A stretch of DNA of 64,000 nucleotides from Watersipora subatra. Taxonomy: Eukaryota; Bryozoa; Gymnolaemata; Cheilostomatida; Watersiporidae. Numbering within the stretch: the first letter of the stretch is position 1; each line of letters starts with the position of its first letter. The position numbers were made by a program, and so were the translations under genes. Of the stretch, positions 40,741 through 52,391 are shown piece by piece. Location of the stretch: assembly GCF_963576615.1 (NCBI RefSeq), contig NC_088711.1:8984869-9048868 (forward strand). The letters run 5' to 3'. The notes under the pieces are model-generated. The model searched no databases, was not told where the DNA came from, and saw nothing but the letters and a program-made list of their open reading frames with translations.

Positions 40741-43700
40741 TCAACCCCTACCGCCATCTGGTGAGTCTTTTCTCTGTTCGCTCTTCCCTTCTGCTTCCCT
40801 GATCAGCCTATTTTCTTTCTCTTTGAGAGCCTGCATCCTCCTCTTCCGCTCCTGTCTCCTCTCCTTTCTCCTTCTCTTGCGCTCCTTTTCCAATTTCTTT
40901 ATCAACTTTTTCTTTTCTTTACGATTCAGACTCAAAAAGAATGATATCTAAATAAAACAATTTATAGTTGATTTTAACAGCACGTTTTATTATTATTATT
41001 ATTTCAATTTAAAATATGTTTTATTACTACTAAATGAGAGCATCGTATAACGTGAACAAAGATAGTTCATAATGACCAGAATATCCTCTGCAAACAGATT
41101 CGCAATATCTATCAGTAAATTCTAGACACGAGACGTCTTTCTTTCTTTAATGGTTATTACTAGTAATTATTGTTATAGCATTTTCCCTCCAGGTTCAAAG
41201 TTTGCGAGTGTCTAAGGATGAAATGAAATTACGGATTCAGTGACGACTTGCTACCCTTGTATTGGATCACCACCAAACCCTTAAAAAAACAGTTAAATCA
41301 ACAGATTTACAATACTTGCTTCCATTACAATATAAAAATAACTATTTCATGAAACGTTATATAACGTACACAAACCTTTTGTCACCTTTGGAAACATTCA
41401 CATATTTCAATAAAATCAAATGACAAAAAAAAGCCAAAATGTTCTGATCACAGAAATGGTTTATTAATCATAGTTACATGCTGATCACTCGAATTCAAAA
41501 GGCGTATGGCTAAGTTTCGATGGTGGATAAACACCAGAAATATGGAAAGCATCGATGCACAAGACTGACTACCGAAATGGTCCGATTCCCCTCATTGAAC
41601 CACCATCACAGTCGGCCGAATGCACCGTGCATCAAAACAAACATTCGTGGAACCCTCAGCCCAAACACAACAATTCTTTGAACAGCAAAAGACAATAAAA
41701 CTAGTGAGCAACAAGCAGAACAGCGCCCTGGATTCACTTACAATTTAACATGGTTTCACTCGGCAGAGTGAGTAAAGTCATTTGTATGACTGGATATAGT
41801 AGGCAACACTGCATTTTTTCAACATTGTCCATGATAATCCTTCTAGCTACACATACTGGCAGTCAAAATATACTTTTAATCTTTACTAATTTACTTTTAC
41901 AATTTTTTAATGCAAACGTTCAGCCATCGACCCGTAGGTCGTCATGCATGATGAAATACCATGAAGGTAAATGTAAGCGATCATTACGTCCAGAACATCC
42001 CCCTTCGCCGCTGCCGATGCTGCTGCTGGCACAATTTAAACCTTATAAAACGCAAACCTTTAAAAGGCATCACCCACCTCTTCATCTGCCTCGGCATCAC
42101 TATCCACCAGCTGCTGATTGGCAGCGGCCGGATCATTCTGTCGACTCAAAACCTTTTTTGTAAATGCCAGACCTTCCTCCTTCATCTGCTCCATGAGCTC
42201 CCCAGGGTTGTTGCTGGAGGACTGAGGTAGGTCTGCAGTGATAGACTTGCCAAACAACGGGCATATCTTATCCGTGTTTATATGACCCCATTTTCGACAT
42301 TTTAAACATCGAACATTTCGGACTTCAATACCAAATGGTTGATCGCGAACCCCTTCATCACCTAAAACATAAAAGAGCAGAAAAACTGATGCGCTACTTA
42401 TGCAAGCTCATTGGTAGCTGTCTGCATGCTGTGATCAATTTTAACAGATTAAAATTGCTATAACTATAAAAAATACTATAACTCGGTCAACAATTTACAG
42501 AATTATAACTTAATCATTCATATTGAGAGTCTAGGCATTTTAAGCAAGCATCCGTCATGGCTGATAATGATGACGAGATCAATTTCGACAAGAAAATATG
42601 CCTGGTTAGTCCTAATATTCATCAAGCACTTATCTCACTTGAGCTTTATCTAAGGAAAGGAAAGACAAGGCCAATACATCCGGGAGTGAGCAAGAGGGGC
42701 TGTCACACAAGCCATAGATCAGATTATACCTTAAATGAGATTGCTGCCTCAACTTACTGGCAGAGGCAGCAATGTAGGGTCAGATTTCAAACCTGTTGTT
42801 TACAGGTCGGTCACTTTGAACCACAGCAGCTCCCATAAGGCTGGTCCACATTATATCACCATATCTCGGCTTTGATGCCACAATACTTTGGTAATCGTCA
42901 ATGATGACAATGTTCATACTATCACAAACCCATCCACGTTTGCCTCAGCAAATACTCCTTAACGTAGTATTTTATTTTTCTTTTTAAATTTTCACGAAAA
43001 AACCTCTTTGTTTTTGCTTGCTGGAATCAAATGCAAGTCTCACAGCAACTAACATAAACAGAAATAAATAAATCAAGCTATCTGCGACAGTGAATTACTA
43101 TCGCCAAAATGGTTCACATTAAAAAGGCAGTCGTCGATGCTCGGCGAAATAACGAGAAAGTTTGACAGCAGCAAAATTTCTCGACGTGTCCGCGTTGCTT
43201 TGTCGATACCTTCGATTTACGGTTCACTTAATCGACGATGAATGTCGAAAGAAAAACGCCATCATACAGCGATATAGTGTGATCCAGCTTTTAGAAAGCA
43301 GAGAAAAGAAAAATGTTGACAACTTACAACTGTTCTAGGGATTTTAGAGATTTTTTAACAAATCCTTCTTACATAGCATTTGTACTGGTCATAATCTGTT
43401 AAAGATAGTAGCTCAGAGCAAACTTGAATATGGCTCTCATAAAAACGTCGTTATATACACCCACTGGACAAACTAACACACCGAGAATTGTAGTTGCAAT
43501 GGCTCACCCTTGGCATAATTTTCTCTCGGAGCGTTATACTTCCTTTGCCATTCAAATTTGTATTCAGGCTCATCCTCCTCCTTCTCTCGGTCTCTCTTAA
43601 CACCGGGAGGCGGGTCATACATAAAGTTCAACCCGAGTTTAGCCTTTTCATCACCAATCATAGCTCGATTCTAAAACACAATATCATTACAGTTATCACA

Positions 43701-44201
43701 GATACACTAAACCGAAAAGAAGTTATTATTGGAACATAAACCTATAATAATTAAAACATGTGTAATCCACACATCCACAATTTAGAGAATAACCGAGAAT
43801 AGTAGAAGCCACACTCTATGATAACTATTCAACCAAAACTGTTTTTGAAACCTCTGCTAGTCTGGTTGCAGACTTCTGCAGACCTGATATAAAGTATCTG
43901 TTACATGCTAACTCTGCTATACAACCTGATGGCTACTGTATGAATCATCTAGCTTCTGTAAGGATTATTAAAACCTCACACAAAACAGTACGTAATTGAA
44001 ATCACTGTGTAGGACTATATGAAGACCCAAAGATACTACCTGATACATTTCTTGTTCCTTCTGGTACTGAGCCAGTGTCTCTTCTTCCGTTTGTTTCTTA
44101 TGCGTTGCCTTTTGTTGAGCAATCCATACCTTTTTTATGTTCTCAAAGCTTCCAGGATGGAAAAACTTTTTGGACATATAATTATGAAATCCTTTCCCCA
44201 T
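40741..44201 (-). CDS. CIR1: CBF1/RBPJ-interacting corepressor CIR1
   Basis: Minus-strand exons 44201-44040, 43670-43508, 42361-42078 and 40947-40741 join in phase (0, 1, 0) to 816 nt, 271 aa. The protein starts [19 protein letters not shown], the CIR N-terminal domain, continues through [16 protein letters not shown] and [19 protein letters not shown], then [22 protein letters not shown] zinc knuckle uses C127, C130, H135 and C142 (C-X2-C-X4-H-X6-C). The last exon is a Lys/Arg/Glu-rich helix beginning [15 protein letters not shown]. The family bridges RBPJ (CSL) to histone deacetylase complexes in Notch-target repression and is linked to splicing factors. The long Ser/Arg/Lys-rich C-terminus of vertebrate CIR1 (about 450 aa) is absent, either lost or in exons I did not find. 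Its ATG lies 33 bp after the ANAPC13 stop. Confidence 0.92.
40948..42077 (-). other. Intron 3 of CIR1
   Basis: Acceptor TTTATTTAG and donor GTGGGT on the minus strand. No further feature recognised in 1.1 kb. Confidence 0.6.
42740..42773. repeat. Short perfect inverted repeat
   Basis: Arms ATTGCTGCCTC and GAGGCAGCAAT flank a 12-nt loop in CIR1 intron 2. Confidence 0.8.
42838..43291 (+). mobile_element. MITE family A, copy 3
   Basis: The left end AGGCTGGTCCACATTATATC and the right end (reversed, AAAGCTGGATCACACTATAT) are inverted repeats bordered by TA. The interior shares TCGTCGATGCTCGGCGAAAT and AGTTTGACAGCAGCAAA with copies at 0.75 and 28.2 kb. It lies in CIR1 intron 2. Confidence 0.8.
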
Positions 44202-44262
44202 CTTGGCTTAATAGAGGGAATTTTTTGACGCAATCTAAGAACTAGAGGAAGAAGGAGAAAGA
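44202..44262 (-). promoter_or_regulatory. Candidate 3' splice site for CIR1 inside the ANAPC13 coding end
   Basis: On the minus strand the final ANAPC13 codons are TCT CCT TCT TCC TCT AGT TCT TAG. This is a pyrimidine-rich tract with two AG dinucleotides, one being the stop codon itself. CIR1 ATG follows 33 bases after the stop. No promoter could fit between the two genes outside coding sequence. The tract therefore probably acts as the acceptor of the CIR1 first coding exon, by cis-splicing from a shared 5' exon or by spliced-leader trans-splicing. Confidence 0.55.
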
Positions 44263-44471
44263 TTTTGCATAAGAATCTGAAGAGCGAGATCAGACCACTT
44301 TTGTTCGAGTTCAGCTACTGTCTCTGTGTTATGACCGTTGGAGTCTGGTTCAGGGTCTGGTAATTCTCTCTGTGGCACTGCAATGTCCTCGTATGGTAAC
44401 TTATCTCTTTTCCAGGAAGGGTCTATCACATCAATGAGGTGCCGGAGTCCTCTAGGTTGACTGTCACTCAT
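44235..44471 (-). CDS. ANAPC13: Anaphase-promoting complex subunit 13
   Basis: A single coding exon of 79 codons (78 aa), close to the vertebrate length of 74. It begins MSDSQPRGLRHLIDVID and carries the family signature WKRDKLPYEDIAVPQRELP, then KWSDLALQ near the C-terminus. APC13 is a small, mostly extended subunit that stabilises the TPR arm of the anaphase-promoting complex, a cell-cycle ubiquitin ligase. An acceptor (TTGTGTAG) lies six bases before the ATG (exon begins 44477), so there is a noncoding 5' exon upstream. The last residues, SPSSSSS, differ from the vertebrate end. Their codons form a pyrimidine tract ending in the stop TAG, directly ahead of CIR1. Confidence 0.93.
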   Translation of the reverse strand: MSDSQPRGLRHLIDVIDPSWKRDKLPYEDIAVPQRELPDPEPDSNGHNTETVAELEQKWSDLALQILMQNLSPSSSSS

Positions 44472-46102
44472 GTCCCTACACAAACAACAGCCAATGAACT
44501 TGGGTAACTCATAAATTGCTACATGATTTTTGGGTATTATAGAATGACCAAACGGTTTTAGCTGTTGTTTTAAGTCCAAGCCATTTCCGGACAAATTGTA
44601 TGTATAGTTGGTCCTTGAGTAACAGCAGGGATGGTTTACCTAGCTAAATTGTTTAGCAGATGTTCACATATTCATACCTTTTAGTATATTTTATAATTGC
44701 TGAAAATTGTTTTTGATGTTATGTAATTGAAACTATTCAACTGCTAATATGCTAAAAAAATTGCAATGCAAATAATTGGCAAACATTTATACCTTTTAAT
44801 ATATTGTGGGAATTATATGTGTTTATATACTGTGACTCAGCTAAAAAAGTAAGTAGAAAGAGTACACTCTGGTTAAGGCATCAGTTTGAGGCATGCATGA
44901 TGTTTGTAGCACAGGGCATGTATATTCATAATATTTATAATATTAACCATTATTCATATATCTTGCTCTTGAACATTATGTGACCAGAAACTAGCTCCCT
45001 TTATTCTATGACAGTTTTATTTTGGATGACCAGAAGCAAATATAAAATTTTTAATCAATTTAATGATTGGCTTGTAGCTGAAGTTAGTTGTCAAAGTTAT
45101 TACTAAAAAAATTAAACTCAAGTTGAATTAGGTGACAGCCTAAATAATCTAGGTTACCATCAAAGTATTTTCAGCAAGAAACTACATTATCAACAGTAAT
45201 TAAGCCAAAATGATTGTTCTATTCGATTCTCAGGTAATCACAGTCTATCAACAGTATCTACCGCAGAATATGCCTGATTAATTTTCATGTTAAGACATGC
45301 CGTGCACAACTCTAATCATATCAACCAGGACACATTGTAGAAGTTAACAAATTGTATGTTTTGTACAGATTTTCCCAAAAACCTCAAAAGTGAAGCTTCT
45401 TTGTACATAAACTACTTTTAATGTAATTGTACTAAGACAACTCACTGTCATCCCTGCATTTAAATCTAGTCCGGCGAGGCAACTGATCGTTAGAAGTGTT
45501 ACTGAGAAATAAGGATATGAACTTCATCCGCATATTTCATCATGCCATGCTAATTGCACCCCAGCTTGGGTCACAGGAGCAGCTTGGATACAGTGTATGT
45601 AGTAATTATAATCATTAGTCTAGAGCTATTTGATCCCAAGCAGCCTAACTTATTGACTAATGTGGAAAGATTGGACTTTTGCATGATCTCTCAATTATGG
45701 TTGTAAATATACCATAAAAGTTTGTAATAAATTACTACCGGACTTGATATAATGACATGTGTTTATGGTGCTAGTTAGAAAGCTATTTAGAAAAACTAAT
45801 TTTATCGTGGTATATACCCGTTGCCTACAGAATCTGATTGAAATGCGACAATGTCGGATCCATTCTAGGAAACAACAACTATGAGATAGATATCCATCCT
45901 TGTCTGAAACCTTTCGTCATAGCATCTAATGAAATAGCATGCATGATCAAGTCTGATATTTTTTATTGGCTTTATGACTTATTGTCGTAAGTGACTTAGT
46001 TTTAAAGACCATCTGGGTGGACTGACAGGTCAATATTTATAACAATTGGATTTATGAAGCTATTTATATTTAATTTTACTATAAAAGCTCGCACAGAGGT
46101 AG

Positions 46103-46195
46103 GTAACTAACTTAGTTACTAACTGATCGGTTAGTTATTAACTGATTAATAACTAACTGATCAGATAGACTCAATAGATCAGTTAGTTACTTACT
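46103..46195. repeat. Cluster of TAACTAACTGAT/ATCAGTTAGTTA inverted repeats
   Basis: Several copies of TAACTAACTGATC and its reverse complement alternate here and could fold into hairpins. A related run (AACTAACTGACCAACC) lies at about 47040-47080. Confidence 0.65.
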
Positions 46196-47379
46196 ACCGT
46201 AATATATTGAGTCTCAGCTATACTACGCCTGAAACTTAACATCGTTGATATTGTGTTGACGAGCCAACTTTTATACACCTAGAAACAGATAATTATGAAA
46301 CTGGCAGAAAATTGTGTATACAAGCAGCTTATAAATTCAAATGTTTTTTTGTTGATATCACGACTAAGCAAAGGCTTTTCACAAAAGTTATCTATGTTCT
46401 GAGATAGCAGCAAGCTACACAGATGTGTTAGCAGTGCAAACATAAATAGGATAGCTACCTGTTGATTTGAACATATTGTAACGTTTGGAGAACTTTAATG
46501 GATACACATGGCCTCACTTTAGAGAAGCATAATTAAAATACACAGCTAAAATATGTATAAAACATTCACTGAATCAGTGTATTAAACCAATGATATAAAC
46601 ATCTCCTCCCCCTGCCACGTAAGGTTTTTATACCACTGATTAAACGAAGTGTTGTTCAAATATTCCGCTAAAATTTTCCAACTTTAACTTTCTTGTTAGC
46701 AAATTCTGATTATACGTAAAAACGTATCGTATAATAATAGATACGCTTTTTAACGGGTCGAACAAGAGACCGAGAAAGCTGCTAATCATGACTGCGTTTA
46801 TATCAACTACATTCCAAACAAAGTGTTTACTACAAAATCTGAGAGAATAGATGACAACAATTAAATGGTTGTGAAGCTGATGAATTTAACTTTTTGCATC
46901 TGTCAGGTTGAGTAAGTGGTGAACATCTACTATTTGGAGATCGCCTTTCGTAGATAAATGTTTTCATGGTGTCAGAACTCACACGCATACTCATTAGCCA
47001 ATTCATCAATCACTTATAAAGTATCTAAGGAAATAACTAACTTGTTAACTAACTGACCAACCAACTAATTCACTAAGTGGCCTGATACGACGCGAACTAA
47101 TATACTATACACAGCAAAACGATTTACGCAAACATATTTTGTTTAGCATTTTGGTCTAACTTGAATCGCTACAACTTGTCACTTGGAAGTGTTCGTGCAT
47201 CGCTATTCGGATTGCTTACCGTTTGCTTTTTCGTCAACAAACAAGTGAGCTAATATTTATTTTTAAGAGTTGTCTACCCAAAGTTCTTTTAACGACGAGA
47301 ATAATGTTCTTTTCTACTTAGTTGCCAAGAAACGGAAAGTGTCGGAGTACAGATGCTCTCCTGGAGCGTCGTAATAATT

Positions 47380-47568
47380 TCCAATTGACTATTTTGTGTT
47401 TTTGAAGTTTTCACAACATTGCTAACATATACAAAAAATATTACAGATATACTTTGTATAACTAACTTATCGTTTTCAATTGACTATTTTGTGTTTTTGA
47501 AGTCTTCACTTTGCTAACATATACAAAATATATTACAGGTATATTTTGTATAACTAACTTATCGTTAA
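47380..47568. repeat. Two tandem copies of a 95-bp unit
   Basis: Both copies contain CAATTGACTATTTTGTGTTT, GCTAACATATACAAAA and TTTGTATAACTAACTTATCG, with small indels between them. Confidence 0.9.
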
Positions 47569-47980
47569 TGTATTGTATCTGCTCAAGGTAGTAAACACTT
47601 AAGTAGGCTTTGTTTATTGAAACGTAAGAAAAAAAGTGTTTTTTCACACACAAGTACAATGTTTTACTAAAACCGTTAGATCCGTTATACCACAAGGTAA
47701 GCAAACACAATTTACTCCTTGCTACTGATTAGACTACAGTTCTGTAACATAATCTTTAGCAAAATCAATATCATAAACTAGCATAAGAATCTATAATTTT
47801 TTTTCTTGTAACAAAACATTACATGCTTTATTTTTATGTGATTGACGTTGCTCACTCTACATGATTAGAATTACAAGCATCAGCAATTTTGCCCAAAATG
47901 ACAACTTTTATACTTGCTTGCAATTCACTTTTCATTCACGTTTAGAAAACAACTATTTTTTTCTTATTTCAGAATTTGCC

Positions 47981-50900
47981 ATGTCAATCATAACTACAGT
48001 TCCAGAGCCAAATCTCTGGGAAGAAATATGCAAAGGTAATATGTTAATAATTTTTCTTTATTTTATCAGTTACACATAAATTGCATATAGTGTGTTACTA
48101 AGCATTTGTAATATGGCAAAGTAAACTGGAGTAGTACTATTATGCTGCTTAACCAAGTTAATAGCCTGTGTTAGAATGTAACGATGTTTTATACCATTTA
48201 GAGTCGCATGTTGGTGTTCATATATTTTGCATTGACAGCTATAACAAACAGTAACAATAATTGGTTAAAATATGCTCGCCTAAACCACCAGTGGAGGTTG
48301 TATATCGTTGCTTAAATTACTAGAAGCAAAATACTTGCCAAGACTTTCCCACAAATGATGATTGCAGTCACATGTGCCGTGAAAGATCATGCTATGTAAC
48401 GATTATATGCACAACTGTTCCAAACTGTAGCAGGGCAGCTGCATGGTTTAGTGGTAGTGCACGTGGCTTAACATCTGCGGATCCAAATGGACGAGTTCAA
48501 TATTCATGAGGTGCAGCCTTTTCTCGTAATGCCCAGATGGAAGGACAAACATGGCTCTTATTTTAGTAAAGAATTAGACATTAAAATTAAATTAAAATTC
48601 ATTTGGTAAAGAAACTTAGCCAATGGCAACTACATCACCTCCAGTGTTGATAAGTCATTTTAAATCTTAAAAGAATGTGTAGCAAAAAAAAGAAAGGTTT
48701 TTCAACATTCTATTTTAGCTATGCCTTGAGCTTTCAAATAATTGAATTATGTATTGGCTAGACACGCACAGAAATAAACAAACATCTTCATTTAAAAGTT
48801 AGAATGGTAATTGTTGTATATTCTGCAACACCAGGCATTCAGCTAGTATGTTAATAAACTAGAACAATAATAACAATGCTAAAATATTATGCATTGCAGT
48901 TTTAATAGACATGACTTCTAAAAATGAAATAATAGTATGAAAATATTAACCCTTTTTTATAGATATTACGCTTGTTCAATTCTGCATAAATGTATGTGTT
49001 GTGTATAAATGCACATACATTTTATAGAGTTTCAGTCAATGCGTCCACCATTCACTGATGAGCTAAAAAAAGATGTAGACGCATTAAACTATGATCCCAG
49101 CAAACATCACCCAGTTTTTTATGGTAAAATGCATCAACGTATTGAAAGCATTGACACAGATGTAGAGTTTGATCCATCGCTCTCTCATCCGGCATGCATT
49201 GGGCATGTCTTCGTTGACCCAGTTCCACCTTCACCACCAAAATCTTCTCCACAACTTCCTGATAGAAAGAAATGTAAGTATCTATATTAACCTATACTCA
49301 GCTCAGTTAGCCATGTGTGACTATAACTGCTAGATAATAGTTTAACTTGGTACATTCGGCTGCAAATACTCATCCTACGTTTGAGTAAATTGTTTCAATT
49401 ACAACATTTAGATTTTCAATTAAAAGCTAAAAATAACAATTTTTATGTCATCCATGGTCATGAAGACAAATTTGAAAACGATTGTCAGCACATGAATAGT
49501 AATAAAGTAAATACACAAACTTTTCTACCAAAACATTGGTAGTTTTAGCTATCTAATGTTTAATACTTATACATGTAAAGCATTTCAAAGTTGAGGCGGC
49601 TCGCTTTCTAATTTTGTAAACGTACGTAACAATTTTTTAGGTTCACCTAGAGAATACCTTGAGCATTATGTATTTCCTCACTTACTACCAGCACTGGAAG
49701 CCATGTTGGTTTCTGCTAAACAAGAGCGATGTTTCGAGAGAAAGAGGACAAAGTTCAACGCTTTGGACTTCATCACAGAATATTTATATAAGTAAGTTCT
49801 GTTGCAATAACATCATGTAATATGTAACTTTAGATGAAAAATGCTCCAGATCTTTAGTATATATTATAACATGGAAAATTCTAATATGAAACAAAAATCT
49901 TTAGTGGGCTGTAAACCATCTATTTGCTAGCGCAGACAGGCTAGAGCTACACGTAAGTGCGGCTAGATACATGTATAGCATATCTAGCCGCACTTGATAG
50001 CATATGTAGCATAATATACTCTTGCAGCTTTCTGTTTTATATTGAGTTAGTCTAGTCTTAACACATGCTGGGAAAATGTAGTTTTATGACAAAAAAATCT
50101 ATTTACAATTTCAAAAGAATATTGTGAGTGGTACTTCCTCAACAGATCTTTACTGCTTCTATTTCTACTTATAAGTAACACAATCAACGTTCATTTCATG
50201 TACTTCACAGATTTACGTCAGGCCTATTAGATATTGGAGAACACAAAAATCTTTCTAGCTAAAATAGTGTTTTTGAAGTTTTTATTGTGTAATCTTTTAA
50301 TGTTTGACTTTAGACTTTGTCAAGGGATGTTGCAATTTTAAAATGTTAGTGTAGTAGCAGCTAATTATAGCATGATGGTGGACCAAGCTATTGTTTTTGA
50401 ACATGCTAAGCTTCAGTCCACTGCAAGTTATGTCTCAGTTCAAAGCAATTTTTTGATTCATTTTCATCGGTTGTTTAGTTTTTTTCTGCAGCTTTAAACT
50501 TTTGAGGAAATCTAAAAGATACAGGAGTTTTGTAGCGTATAATTCATATAGAAAGTTGTCTCCTTGTTATATCTTTTAGTGAGCAGACAAATCTTGTTCG
50601 CTTGTTTTCATTTTTTTAAATGTTGTTTTGCCAATGACAATGATAAAAGGTACCAAACCAAACATTTAACGTTTCCATTTTAACAACATTATAATTTTAA
50701 CAAGCTTTGTATTCATAAACATCAGAGTTTTTCAGAAAATCAGAGAGGTAATTGATGTCTTTGTAGTTTTAAATAGTGCCTCACTTCTATGCTTGCTGAT
50801 TGTTTCTAGGAACAATGCGAAGATGAATAGTGGCGACCGAACTGGAATTACACTGTTTGACATTCCCTTCGTTCAAGAACATCTGAAGCACCAGTATGTT

Positions 50901-51721
50901 ATTAATATAGAGCTAAATGCTCTTTTATTCTATGTTTCCTAAGTCTACGTTTCATAAGTCTATATTTCCTAAGTCTATGTTTCCTTAGTCTATGTTTCGT
51001 AAGTCTATGTTTTCTAAGTCTATGTTTCCTAATTCTATGTTTCCTAAGTCTCTGTTTCCTAAGTCTATGTTTCCTACGTCTATGTTTCCTACGTCTATGT
51101 TTCCTAAATCTATGTTTCCTAAGTCTATGTTTCCTAAGTCTACGTTTCCTAAGTCTATGTTTACTAAGTCTATGTTTCCTAAGTCTATGTTTCCTATGTC
51201 TATGTTTCCTAAGTCTATGTTTCCTAAGTCTATGTTTCGTACTCAAAACTCCAGAGCAACTGGTACTGCTGCAGTCTTTTATTATAGTAAAACTGCATTA
51301 TTTTACCCTGGTTTACTTGAATTTAGTTTTTGTAATAGCACAAACTTTGTGATTTCTTTAACTTATTACATGCAAATAACATTTCAGACATGTTTGAACA
51401 TTATTGTGAAACTATTATTAAGGAGTCAGCAAGTCATTGTGTAAAATTGCCACATGGTTGCAATCTTATAAACCTTGTTCATTTCGCAGTCCGAGACCTC
51501 CTCTACCCCTCTCTCTTATATGGACAGAAGAAGAGGCTACTTTAGTCATTCAGTCTCATTGGAGAGGCTTTTTAGTCAGAAGGCGATCAGATATACAGGA
51601 GCTCAGACATTGGCAAAAAGATTGGCGACGAGAAAATGAAAACATACGAAATAAAGTGGACGATTTTTGGGCTGACAAGATGGATGACCAGACCTTGAAC
51701 GAAGATGGAGGGAAAGACTGA
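47981..51721 (+). CDS. IQCK: IQ motif-containing protein K
   Basis: Exons 47973-48035 (ATG at 47981), 49028-49273, 49641-49791, 50810-50893 and 51490-51721 join in phase (1, 1, 2, 2) to 768 nt, 255 aa. Family landmarks in order are EPNLWEEICKEF, SPREYLEHYVFPHLLPALEA, KQERCFERKRTKFNALDFIT, IPFVQEHLKHHPRPPLPLSL and WTEEEATLVIQSHWRGFLVR. The IQ motif is a full IQxxxRGxxxR at residues 199-209, predicted to bind calmodulin or a calmodulin-like light chain. A Trp/Arg-rich helix follows to the stop. The family is linked to cilia and flagella in animals; its exact role is not settled. Human IQCK is about 287 aa, so a few N-terminal residues may lie in an unplaced exon, since the frame stays open for two codons upstream of the chosen Met to the acceptor. 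Confidence 0.92.
48433..48590 (+). mobile_element. tRNA-derived SINE, copy 2
   Basis: The head reads GGGCAGCTGCATGGTTTAGT then GGTAGTGCACGTGGC (A-box-like), with a weaker B box around GAGTTCAATATTC. The body shares TGGCTCTTATTTTAGTAAAG with the copy at 32.6 kb. It lies in IQCK intron 1 in the sense orientation. Confidence 0.7.
49955..49995. repeat. Perfect 15-bp inverted repeat hairpin
   Basis: Arms AAGTGCGGCTAGATA and TATCTAGCCGCACTT are exact complements with an 11-nt loop. It lies in IQCK intron 3. Confidence 0.9.
50929..51240. repeat. 15-bp minisatellite, about 21 copies
   Basis: The unit is TCTATGTTTCCTAAG with scattered substitutions. It begins about 35 bp after the IQCK exon 4 donor and fills much of intron 4. 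Open frames on both strands arise from the unit length being a multiple of three. Confidence 0.97.
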
Positions 51722-52345
51722 TTTGGTACTCACATACTTATGTCTGTTATATAGCTACAATAATTTATTTGAAAATTTTAATGTTATATTTTTTTGGTTT
51801 TCGCAAGATGGTCGCACTTGAAATATCTCGCAGCTGATCAGACCAGATGTCTAGTTACTTCTAAAAACAGTAACTTATGTTTATTGAACATAGAAACTTT
51901 ATAAAGTGAATGCGAACTACATTTTGTGTATGAAACTCCCGCTGCCTGAGAACATGATCTGCAGTCGGCGGGTATAACTCTTTCACATTTCTTTTGTCAC
52001 ATAATTGCAAACAGCTGCACAATAGTGAGATTTATGAATATATTTGTTTAATGGTTCACAAAAATATAATTTATTGCACAAAACTTTAAATAGGTTTGAT
52101 GAAATTTTAAAAAGTTCAAAGTTGAAAGATATACATCATTTATCGAGATACTGTATGTCACAAAAATGAGATCAAATTTTTCTTAGGGATGATTAGCTAA
52201 TATTGAAAATAGCTAGACTGTCTCAAGAGATTCTTAAAAAAACATCAAGAGGTATTATGCGGCACATTCTTCATTCAATCTAAACATTGACATGTCTTAC
52301 AGGTTCCATTTATACTGAAGCGATGTCAAAAAATAGTCTTTGTAA

Positions 52346-52368
52346 GTTGTCTGTTCTGAACAGACAAC
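52346..52368. repeat. Near-perfect palindrome in the presumed TRABD2 3' UTR
   Basis: GTTGTCTGTTC and GAACAGACAAC are exact complements separated by one base. It lies 24 bp beyond the TRABD2 stop codon on the minus strand, so it could form a hairpin in that 3' UTR, or be a binding site for a dimeric protein. Confidence 0.85.
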
Positions 52369-52391
52369 TCCTAGCATATAGAGTTTTTCAG

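Larger units (their letters stand above)
44478..47972. other. Region between divergent ANAPC13 and IQCK
   Basis: It should contain the noncoding 5' exon of ANAPC13 and any 5' exon of IQCK, with promoters for both. I could not place them. It also holds a TAACTA/TTAGTTA-rich palindromic cluster (46103-46195) and a 95-bp tandem duplication. Confidence 0.45.
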
